A stretch of DNA of 64,000 bases. Source: Adineta vaga (taxonomy: Eukaryota > Rotifera). A program made the position numbers and the translations under genes. The notes beneath the pieces were generated by a model, which was not told the origin of the DNA, ran no database searches, and saw only the letters and a list, made by a program, of their open reading frames with translations. This document shows, in pieces, positions 23,797-35,555 of the stretch; position 1 is the first letter of the stretch; each line of letters opens with the position of its first letter. The stretch lies in NCBI GenBank assembly GCA_021613535.1, contig CP075495.1, positions 3,658,001 to 3,722,000 on the forward strand. Reading direction: 5' to 3'.

Positions 23797-25679
23797 TCAA
23801 AGCCAAGCAAATAATTCTTTTCGAGTAAGTTCAATTGCTTGTAAATGTGAAAATCGTTCTTGATTACGACCTAACCAATCACTCAATTGCATTTCACTTG
23901 GAATCGCAGATATATTCATCAATACTTTGTCATCAAAATGTATATGTACATAATGTAAATGAGAACGCATATTAATTAATATATGTTGACCTATTGTATC
24001 AAGTTGATCCATACAAAATGAAAGAAAATTCATAGAAAATTGTAATGTTTGTAGATTTCGAAATTCTTTACTAATCGCTTCAATGTCACGGATTTGTAAA
24101 CGACATGATCCCATTATATTTAAATGAAAAACATTCATTGTAATTCGTCTTTCTTTTAAGATTTCATATAAAATTGTACATTTGATATATTTATCTGTAA
24201 TATCGAGATAACGAAGATGTTGAAAACATTGAAATTGAAATGTTTTCTTCAATAAATATTCTAAATATACGGCATTTGAACAATGCATATGTTGTATACG
24301 TGCTATTGTTTCACTAAAATTATTATGTACAGGAATAAACCATTGACGAAATGGACAATCAGATGAATATGTCAATTGTAAAGATGTCACATTCGGAAGA
24401 AGATTTGAAGGAAATGAATCAATAATTGTTGGAACACATGAATCAAATACTAATTGATTAACACAATTATAATTAGACTAAAATAAAAATAATTCGATTA
24501 TTTTTTTCTACCTTTGATATTGTATTGTTCTCGTCTTATTCAAATATAATATAAAACAGATACTCAAACTAAGTGAGTTTAACTTACACAAACACCAATC
24601 ATTTCTCCTTGATCAATTAATGTTAGATTTGATGTACAACATGGAGATGTATAGATAAGTAACCAATTCTCAAAACTTCTTCGTAAAAAATCTCGAGAAT
24701 AATGAATAATCACATTGCATTGATGTTGAACATAAAATTCCGTTTGAAAACTTTGAACAAGTGTATCAACATTAGCTTGATATCTAAATGATGTCAATGA
24801 TCTAACTTGTAAATAGAAATGAAGTTGACAATGATTTGATAGATTTGGAAGCAAAGAACTAAATGTTTGTCCATCATAAGAAGTAAATTGACGATCAATT
24901 ATCAGAATTGTTAATTCAGTTAAACTATTTACAAAAAATTGTGATGTATGTATCCATTGTTGATCATAATCATCAATATAAACTTTTAAATGTCGTACAA
25001 ATGGAATAATGCTATCTAGAATTGAATTTTGAGAATATATTATTATCTCATTACATATTCCTCCATGATCTGCTAATATTGATCTTAATGTATTCATGTG
25101 ACAGATCATAATACTAGCGATGATTGTTTGAGAGTATGTTTTTCGAAAGATAATCTTATCTTCAGATGAATAGATGAGAAATGATTGAAGAATTATATCA
25201 GGTAAACAAATAGTTGTATCCATAATTGGTCGAACGAATATTATTTGTTGTAAATTAGTACAAAAATAGTGTAATCGTTCATTATCAATAAGTAAAGAAA
25301 AAGTCAATTCAATATTCGCTGAACATGAACTAGATTGTAATATATGATTTGAGAATTTTATTGAATGCATATATGGAGAAATATGATCGTAGGAACATTT
25401 GAAAAACTCGATAATCTGTTGATGAGAATATGAAGATAAATCAATTGTATTTAAACGTAAATTTTGTACAAGTGAATCGAAATGATGATTAAGTTGAGAG
25501 AATGATTGAAAGATTTCATTACCGGTTAGATAATTAAAAATAAGGTAGATTATTTCAGGTGGAAAGTGTTCAAATTGTGTTCTAAACGAAAGTTTTCAAA
25601 TGAAAGATTTTGATAGAAACTAAAAACAAATCTTTTACCGTTCATCACTGTTTCTACTTTCTACGTTCTCAACACTCAT
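23797..25679 (-). CDS. F-box-like protein with leucine-rich-type C-terminal region
   Basis: Three exons: a short first exon from 25679 (MSVENVESRNSDER), a long second exon from about 25580 to about 24590, and a third from about 24478 to 23797. The second exon opens with FEHFPPEIIYLIFNYL, TGNEIFQSFSQLNHHF and DSLV, a good match to the F-box fold that recruits SCF ubiquitin ligases through SKP1. The remaining roughly 550 residues contain many Leu/Ile-rich strands and helices (for example LQTLQFSMNFLSF, FSHLQAIELTRKELFAWL), in the style of divergent leucine-rich repeats. Bdelloid genomes are known to carry many such F-box/LRR-like proteins. The substrate is unknown. A TTTCAG acceptor-like site directly abuts the ATG. 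Confidence 0.75.
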
Positions 25680-26594
25680 CTGAAACAAGAAATTTATCAA
25701 TAGATTTCTCTCCAAGTGTATCATTCTACTGAGAAAGTACGATGAAACCCAAATGATTACTTGTTTGACTTCACTGTTATATCATCTGAATAAAATATGA
25801 AGAAATATGATGAATACTCATCATTATTTATGAAAATTATTCTATTCATGTTTTATTCATGATCAAAACACACGTCTGGTCGGGTGATAATTCTTCGTAT
25901 TTCAATCATTTCATGTTGATTAACAAGTCATTATTTTAAACAAATAAATTCTTATTAGAGTAAAACGAATGAGATGTAAAATCTGAAATAAAAATATTAA
26001 TAAATAAAAAAATACTAAAATATAACAATTGACAATCTGATTGGTTATTTTAATAACCAATGAAAATGTTCATTACATTCTCTACTGAGATGTTGACCTA
26101 AGTGCATTAATGAATTAGATAATGACATGAACAAATTAAAAAAGAAAAAAAAAAGAAAATAAATCAATTTAAATTGATTGAATGATTTTCATTTGTATAT
26201 GATAATTTGAAAATAAGCTAAATATCATTAGTCATTTTAAAATAGACAGAGACAGTCGATGTATGTATTTGTTTTTATGTCTTCAAAAAAGAGTATTGAT
26301 ACCGTTAGAAATGGCCACATCTTGTTATTTCTTGTGTTCTTTTTCATATTATTTTGTTTTGAAATTTGTAGATCATAGAAAAGGAAAACGTACAAATATT
26401 TTCACGATAATTACTCGATTAGAAAATCGTCATCGAAAAGCGAAGGAACAAAATGTCGAAAAATAATTGAGAAAAAACACAAACTTATCAGATTCGAAAC
26501 TAAAAACAAACTAGAAGTTTTTCTTTCCCAACTTTCCCGTCCGATACAAAACTATTCTTACTAGTTAATATCTTTATCTCGTATTATTGTTTAA
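25680..26594. other. upstream region shared by the divergent F-box-like and PP1 genes
   Basis: About 915 bp, very AT-rich around 25970-26220. A 67-codon frame at 26263-26466 has no homology I recognise and ends 128 bp before the PP1 ATG. It could be part of the 5' leader, and I do not call it a gene. Confidence 0.5.
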
Positions 26595-27976
<1,382 letters not shown>

Positions 27977-29109
27977 ACCTGTGCAACGAACATTTTTTAT
28001 ACATGAAATTACAATGAAGACATTATATCTTTCTGCTTTTCTTTTTCAACCTCCCCCACTGCGCTTCTATTTTTTCCTTTTCCGGTTGCATAATCTTATT
28101 TAACTAAATCAGCAACGTAGACATCATTCGTCTTTTGTATATAATCAAAAATCATCAGTTTTGTACACGCACGTACATATCTCTTCTTTCTTCTTCTTCT
28201 TTATATATTCATATATTTACTAGAACTATCATTCATATATATTTCGTTTTCTTTATCTTTCTTTCTTTCCTTCTCTCTCTATCTCTCTCTTTGTTGTTGT
28301 TATTATTGTCGTCTTTGTCAATTGTTTGACTCTTTTTTTTCTTTTTCTTTGAGCACAACGTCAATGAAAACCTCTCTGTCCGTGTGCATCAATCGATTTC
28401 ATCTCTTCTTCTGGACCATGTAGATCTATATGATTTTCAATAGCTCGGATGAAGTCGATATCTATGGCTAGACAATGTATAAGCGACGAAAGATGAATGT
28501 GTATACGTCAATTCAATTTTTTGCTCTTCTTCTTCTTTTCTCTCTCTCTTTATTAGAACAACTTATTGTCAGCCATCTTTTTTTTCTCCTTTTGTGTGTG
28601 TGACTTCTATTTGAGAAGAATAAAAACAAAAAGGGATTGAAGTAGTATTTGAGCTTCTTTTTTTGTCGAATATGAGGTATTTAAAGATTGATTAGTCTGG
28701 AAGGACATGAACTTGAAAAAATAATTAAAATATCATCAAATGTGAACATGCATCAATGATCAATACGAAAGGTCAGATAACGTTATGATGAAATGAAAGA
28801 CGTGTATAACATGCTGAAAATCGCGTGATTTGGATAATGAAAATACAATGTGTACTTAAGACACATGAATATAGGTCTTAAAGGAATAGAAACATATAAA
28901 TAGTTTCCAATCATTGAAATAGTTAACTGAATCATATAAAATAGCTGATTTAAATGGCAAATTTATTACAATCACGATATAACAAATAAATTAAAAATAG
29001 TAACAAGGCTATCTTTTATTAAAGTTCAATAAACTAATGAAAGGATAAGAAAAAAATTGATATTCTATTTCAGAATTTAATTTTTATAATATAAATAACA
29101 ATTTCATTC
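27977..29109. other. pyrimidine-rich 3' flank of PP1 and upstream region of the Speedy gene
   Basis: From about 28015 to 28600 the plus strand is strongly T/C-rich (repeated TTCTT, TCTCTC), as in long 3' untranslated regions. From 28680 onward it is ordinary AT-rich DNA. TTTCAG at 29068-29073, 36 nt before the next ATG, could be a splice acceptor. No gene is seen. Confidence 0.5.
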
Positions 29110-30474
29110 ATGTCTTTCAACGATTGGTTATCATCATCATCTTCTTCTATATCTCGTCCACCACTTTTCGCGACAACTAATATCAATGAAATGAAATCAG
29201 ATCAACATCATCATTATCATCATCACTATTACTACCATTATGCACCGATGGCAGCAACAACAACAACTATCCGTCATCCATTGTATACTCATTGTCATCA
29301 ACAACATGACACGTCAAATATGATCGCATTAGTACCATCAATACCTATGATAGATCAACAGATACAATTGAAATATAAAGAAAATCTTCGTCAAAATTCG
29401 ACATTGAAATTACGTCGATGTGTAGCTTTATTTCTTCATTTAATTGGTATTTATATATTGTATTAACACAATGTAAAACTTATTTCTATCTATTTCATAG
29501 ATCATTCATCAATTGTTGATTTTCTACAATATGATAAACATTTTCGACATGCTGATAAAGTAGAGAGAATAAATCTTTGTTTTCTTTGAAGGATTAAATT
29601 TCTTCTTCTTTAGTATTTATTAGCAATGACATTGATCTATTTTTGGCGTGCAAAATTACGTGAACATTATTTTACGAAAGATTCATTTTATTTAGCATTG
29701 TAAGTATCGGAAAAGAAGAGATTTCGTTTTGATGATGATGATGATGATGTTTTGTTTAGATGGTTAGCTCATGATTCTGTTGAAGAAGATCTTACAGCTA
29801 AATATGGTTTATTACCATGGGCACTTCAAACAAATGATGGACATCCATCTGTTGATCTCAAAAACGATTTTAAACGATTTTTAACAAAGAAAAATGATCT
29901 ATGGACTCGTTTAGGCTTCCGAGCTCGAGTTTCCAAAGAAGAATGTGATGAAGTAAAGATTATTATTCAATTATTTAAGCTTTCAATAAATATTTTTGAT
30001 TAGATTATGCTTATTCAACCACATCATTGGATTTGGCAGAGAGAACGATCGAACGATTACAATACAACAATGGCTACATTAAATCGACGTCAAAAAAATC
30101 GTCCTGTAAATCTGAAGATAGCTGTTCATCATCTTCATCAATGTCATCTGCAGATGATACAAAGTAAGTTAGAAAAATCTAGTCAAAACAGCTTTGAAGT
30201 ATTCCTAAGATGCAATAGGTGCATAAATAAGATCTTTTGTATTAATCCGAATGAGAAGTTTAGTTTTTGATTCGGAATCAGATATAGTATGATGATCGTC
30301 TAAGAAAACCTATTACGGCAAAATATTCGAATAATTTTATGTTTTTATGTTTTTTTTCTAAGAAAATCTATTCATCATTCATACAGATCAATGATGACTG
30401 TCGACGATATCAATGAAGATAAGATCTCTTGGACAAATAAAAAAGAAATCGACGAGATAATCATTTTAGATTAA
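29110..30474 (+). CDS. Speedy/RINGO-family CDK activator
   Basis: The N-terminal exon encodes a Ser/His/Tyr-rich leader, then the Speedy/RINGO core is spread over four short-intron exons: DHSSIVDFLQYDKHF, RHADKYLLAMTLIYFWRAKL, YLALWLAHDSVEEDL, KYGLLPWAL, NDLWTRLGFRARVSKEEC and MLIQPHHWIWQRERS. These align over the whole core with vertebrate SPDYA. Speedy/RINGO proteins bind and activate CDK1/CDK2 without a cyclin and act in meiotic maturation and in tethering meiotic telomeres. After WQRERS the frame gives a nonconserved tail. A one-base change in the A7 run at about 30090 would instead give a Ser-rich segment (SCSSSSSMSSADD) that splices in frame to an exon ending at 30474, as in the vertebrate protein. 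A further candidate last exon ends at about 30750. The 3' end is therefore uncertain. Confidence 0.88.
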
Positions 30475-31309
30475 ATTATTTCGATTAATTTTGTGATTAT
30501 GTGTGTTTTTTTCCTGTTAAGAGAAAATGGTCTTTATTTTCGATTGTATATGTGTGATATTTAGAGAAAAAAAACCTGTATATTTCTTTTGTTATTTATT
30601 TATAAAAGAAGAAGAAGAAGAAGAAGAAGAAGAAGACCAAGAGATTTCGAATTAAGATATATACATATATTTCTTTCATTTTAGTTTATCAAATGGACAA
30701 TCTGTTCCAGATGAAAGTTCTATGGATACAAGAAATGATGATGAGAATTGTTGAAATTTATTATTTTATTTGTTTTAAGTTGAAATATATCTTCAATCAG
30801 TTTTTAAGTTTGCAAATTTATTTGTCCGACAATTCCAATATGTTTGTTAATTAATCTATGCGTTTATTTCTATGATTTCGTTTTCTATTTGAATGTGTTA
30901 ATAATCCCCGGTGGATATTGTCAGTATGTTCTTTCAATTCAGTTATCTAATGTGCTTGATTACTATTTGTTCTGTTTTCTGTTATCCCTGGTGGATAGAT
31001 GTTTATTGTTTAATGTTAAATATGATAAATGTAATAATTGTAAAATCTGTTCTTTATGTTTTTCATTCAGTTCAATTGTTCGATTAGGAGAATTAATTAA
31101 TTAATAAAAATGTTGATAAATTGACTTCATACAAATGTATTATTGAAATTTAAATCGAAGTAGGTAATTATTTAATAGAAAAAAGCAAAAAAATATATAT
31201 GCTTAAAAACAATAAAATCCTCTGATAATTAATGGCTGTTTTGATTTGAAAAAATAAATAGTATCACTAAAACGAATCAATATTAGTATTATTAAAAATA
31301 TTGAATTTT
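30475..31309. other. spacer between convergent Speedy and ferroportin genes
   Basis: Holds the GAA microsatellite at 30607-30635 and a possible last Speedy exon at about 30685-30750 (SVPDESSMDTRNDDENC). The 86-codon frame at 30844-31104 is Cys/Tyr/Leu-rich with no recognisable domain and is not called. Confidence 0.5.
30607..30635 (+). repeat. (GAA)n trinucleotide microsatellite
   Basis: About nine to ten perfect GAA units in a noncoding stretch downstream of the Speedy core exons, probably inside its 3' intron or untranslated region. Confidence 0.95.
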
Positions 31310-33284
31310 TCACTGAGATGTTTTGGATAATTCCGCATTTGTCTCACACATTTCAATATCAGTCGATGGTGGAACGAGTTGTGATGATGACGAACATGAC
31401 CATATTGTATAGATAAGCGATGCAGTAAACACAGATAACACAGATAAGCATACATGATAACCAAATTCTGGCATTTTAGGTAAGATTATTATAAGGATAT
31501 AACGAAGCATATCAAAAAATTGATTTAAAGCACTTTGTGTACCACCTATACGACCGCGAATATCTTCAGGAACACGTTCTTGTTGTAATTGATTAACAGT
31601 TAAATCAACCACCCATAAACCTAAAAATCAGATTACTATCATAGCTATTTGTTACAACTAATTTTAACTTTACCAAATCGATTGAATGTAATACCGATAA
31701 TTAATAAAAGAACAGATACATTCAGTTCTAAACAATAATAAGGTATAAAATTTGTTGTACTAACAGGATTTATTGTGGAATTGAGATGACATGAATATCC
31801 TGTCAATATTTCATATGGAGCAAAAGTCGATCCATGAACAAATAAAGATGATAGACAAAGAAGTAACATGGAAAATTCGGACCAAAAACCAATTACACCT
31901 GTACGTACAAGACCATTATGTTTGACAAAAACTGGATACATAAATGTTCCAATTACACCAATAACTGATCCTAGTCCATTTAATCCACCTAAAACAACTT
32001 CAGATAAACCTTGGTCAATCACATATGCTAGAAGAAGAATAAAGTTTGTCTATTAAGAAAAACAAATGTAACATTTGAGAATATCGTTACCTCGAGTGAC
32101 CGAATCAAAACTTAAGACAGTCATATAGAGTAATGCGAGAGATAGACCTGGTAAACAAACTGAAAGTGATCCGTATGTTCCTAAACCTTGTATCGATGAA
32201 AGTAATCTAATAGAAACAAATGAAATCGATTTACTTTGAAAATATCAATTCATACTTTGTTACAACTCCTTCTTCAACTTGTGATGATTCTAAATAATCG
32301 AATGATTCAATTCTTTCATCTATTTTTCCTTTTTTGATTTACCTTGATTGGAATTTGTTTTTGAAATTTTATGTGATAGAACATTTTCAGCTGTTCGATA
32401 AACTTTCGTATATAAAAACCATTCAAGACCAAGTGAAATCACATTCCAACCAGCAATAAATACAGCACTAACCCATCGAAATGTAAATGCCATTATGGCA
32501 CCTGTTGCAATCGGCGCTAATACATTACTTATAAGATCAATTCGACGAATAGTTGCATTTGTATCTATTTTTATTAAAATCGAATATCGCCGAAAATTAA
32601 ATCAATTTCAAATACATCAAATGAGAATTACTTGCTAGATTTTGTCGATCTGAACCATATAAAACAACAACCCAATCTTTCGATATAGATATTTTACTTG
32701 CCATACTCGATAACGTTGCTATAATACCAATTCCAATTAACATACCTTGAATAATAATATTCCAATTTGCTGAAAATTTCGATTGATCATAAAGTGCAAT
32801 AACAACTAGAATAGCCATGAAAGCAACAGAACAATTTTGAATGAGTAATATCTTTCGAAGAGCTAAATATTCGATGTAATTAACAATTCTAAAATGTATG
32901 AATATTGCTTACTTGGTAGTCGAGGATTATGATCAATCCAAATACCAATAGCTGTACCAAATAAAATCACTGCTAAATTAAGTACGACACCATTGATAGC
33001 AACACCTTGAAGATTCGTAGGATTAAGAGATATGAAATAAATTCCCACAGCAAAACTCCACATACGATCTCCCTGAACAGAAAAAAGTACATTATTTAAT
33101 GCGAATAATTTAATAGAATTACTAATTACCCATGATGAAAGAGACATTGCAATATAGAGATATAATTTTGTTTTGTCTAAAAATGTGAGTTTTATTTTTC
33201 ATGTTTAAATAAATGTATCTGTATACCATATTTTGATTTTGTTTCCTCGACTATTTCATCGTTGGTTAGATGAGTATCTGTCAT
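31310..33284 (-). CDS. SLC40A1: ferroportin-type iron exporter (SLC40 family)
   Basis: A multi-spanning transporter in about eight exons, matching ferroportin along its length: SLSSWGDRMWSFAVGIYF (across an intron), GTAIGIWIDHNPRL, ISKDWVVVLYGSDRQNLA, NATIRRIDLISNVLAPIATG, FIAGWNVISLGLEWFLYTKV, LLYMTVLSFDS, GVIGTFMYPVFVKHNGLVRT, GLWVVDLTVNQLQQERVPED and IRGRIGGTQSALNQFFDMLR. These include the conserved RRID and DLTVNQL segments. It exports ferrous iron across the plasma membrane. The hepcidin-binding cysteine of the vertebrate motif FDCITTGYAY is replaced (SFDSVTRAYV). The region between TM6 and TM7 is short. The start MTDTHLTND at 33282-33284 follows TTTGTAG by 6 nt. The upstream desaturase gene ends 245 bp away on the same strand. 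Confidence 0.92.
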
Positions 33285-33529
33285 TATTTTCTACAAACAT
33301 TTGAGAAGAGAATTCTTTTGAATTAAGTAAGTAATTAAAATGAATGAGGAAAATGCATTCTTATGCAAGTTTATTTTATTTAATTCTTTGAAAAAAAATA
33401 TAGACGAATTTTGTTGAATAGTTTTTCAAAGAAAAAGATTATAATCAGGATTCTATTTTCGAAAACTAGATGACAACGAGAAGAAAAGACAATCGACAAA
33501 CTAATTATTAGTGTCACATCATTTGGTTT

Positions 33530-35068
33530 TTAGTTGGTACAGGTTTTCTTTGAATTCTTGTTATTATTGTCAGTGTAAGTAAATACTCGCACATCACCTT
33601 GAATACTTCGTTGTCGAAGAAAGATTTTGCACATACGAGCAAATGCAAATAAAACTGTTTCGTCATTGAAACGAACTAAATCAGGAAAAGCTCGACGAAA
33701 ATGTTCTGTTGCTTCTTCTACAAAATAATCACAAAAAGAATATGATTTTCAGATCAAAGAAAAATGAATATTATACCTAAATGATAATGTGGTACTTTTG
33801 TAAAAAGATGATGAATTTGATGTGTACCAATCGAATGAATAACTGAATGAGCATGACCATAATGACGATCAACAGTTGAAAGTTGTCCTTTAACATTATT
33901 CCATTCTGAATCGGCATACCATGGAACATCACTAGAATCATGTATATTAAACATTTATTTTACTTCTTCTTTTCTAACAATCTACGATATATTACATTTC
34001 TGTATGATGTAACATTGTTATTATCACCATATACGATGCAAAAATACATACTGGAATAAGATGATAAGCAAATAAGGTAAGAAATCCGTATGTACTTGCA
34101 AACAAATACATTAAATAACACTAAAAACAAAGAATGTTTATTGAAAATTGTCAAAGATTTTATTGAACGAAGAAGTACCATTCCTAAATAACTTGCGAGT
34201 GATGAACAAACACCGAATAAATGTCGATCGTAAAATATAGATTCGAACTTAAAAAAATATAAATATAAGATATAGATTTAATTTGAAAATTAGTTTTTTC
34301 TATTTTTACAGGATTGAAATGGTTGACATTTCTTGGTGCATAACCATTAGCTAAATAATAGAACCAACCAACACCCGGAAACCAAAAGAAAATATCATCT
34401 CTTATTGATTCTTCATACGGTTCACCACGATGAGGATAGAATACTTCATCCTTATCAATATTACCCGTATTTTTATGATGATGATTGTGAGTTAACTACA
34501 ATTAATATAGATTGAAAGAAAAACATCTCAAGTGCTTTCGTTCAATGTTACCTTCCAGGTATAGTATGGTGCTAAAATCCAAGTGTGTAAGATAGTTCCT
34601 GTGGAGAAAAAAAAGAAAAAAAGATATAAATCCATTTTTTGTCTTTATTTCTTACCAACAATATCATTTAATAAAGGATAGAAACTAAAACTTGAATGAC
34701 CACAATCATGTCCAAGTACAAAAAGTGATGTATAAAGTGTACCTAAATGTATGAGTAATTAGAAAACGTCCTTTTATTTTTCAATGAAAATAAACAAACG
34801 AACCTTGAATATACCAATAGAGTGGAAAAAGTAAAAATCCGTATTGAAATCTGTTTTGAATTTGCCACATAACGAGAAATGTTATTGCTACGTAGACGAT
34901 ATCTTTAACAACATAACTCATTGATTGAGTAACTGTTGGTCGAAAACAATGTGCCGGAATTTTAACTTTTATTTCCGATAATGTTGGTAAACGATGGGGT
35001 GATTTAGAATCAATTTGTTGTTCATCATCATGTTTTTCAATACGTGTATTATGACTACCTTTTCCCAT
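33530..35068 (-). CDS. methyl-end (delta-12/omega-3 type) fatty-acid desaturase
   Basis: About seven exons, starting [15 protein letters not shown] at 35066-35068. The three diiron-binding histidine boxes are present: [30 protein letters not shown] and [20 protein letters not shown]. Hydrophobic segments flank them ([52 protein letters not shown]). The HDCGH / HxxHH / HxxHH pattern with HKNTG is that of ER methyl-end desaturases, which make linoleic acid or convert omega-6 to omega-3 fatty acids using cytochrome b5. No fused cytochrome b5 domain is seen, unlike front-end desaturases. Such enzymes are absent from vertebrates but occur in several invertebrate groups including rotifers. Exact regiospecificity cannot be read from the sequence. 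The C-terminus is Asn/Lys-rich. Confidence 0.92.
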
Positions 35069-35555
35069 GGGTATATTCTGTTGGAAACTAAACTTAACTA
35101 CACTGAAATTGAAAAAAAAACATGTTTTCTTTGAATAAGTAAAAAGAGATCACGTAAAAAAAATGTACGTAAATGATAAGCATCGCTAAACTATCTAGAA
35201 TAATAATGTGTGCATGAGCAAAACATGCTATTTTTAGAGATTGTGGCGCTGTAAGTAACTTTCTTCGTTAAGATCTATTTTTTGTTAGATTACATAGAAT
35301 AGAAAATCTAGAATCAAACAGAATCATCTATTTACGCAGATGATTAATTGTAAAGATGTCGCTAGTTCTCATTCACGTGGACATGCGGTGTCGACGTGAA
35401 ACGAAAATGATAGTTGATTATTTTTTTTACGATTTCGAATCGCGTCGCGTACGTACCCACGTCTGTCGGGAGTCACATTAACGCTTGGTACTTTCTTTTC
35501 TCTCTTTTTTTTGTTTGTGTCGTGTAAAATAATACACTTAAATAATAATAAAACG
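35069..35555. promoter_or_regulatory. divergent promoter region of desaturase and mitochondrial carrier genes
   Basis: 487 bp between two start codons that point away from each other, so both promoters lie here. The stretch 35370-35480 is unusually rich in CG dinucleotides for this window (CACGTGGACATGCGGTGTCGACGT and CGCGTCGCGTACGTACC within it). It contains a palindromic CACGTG E-box at about 35376 and CGTACG. A TTTCAG at 35103-35108 (minus orientation) precedes the desaturase ATG by 34 nt. Confidence 0.5.

Noticed and set aside
26263-26466. 67-codon frame upstream of PP1
   Set aside because: No recognisable homology. It could be an upstream leader frame but there is no evidence.
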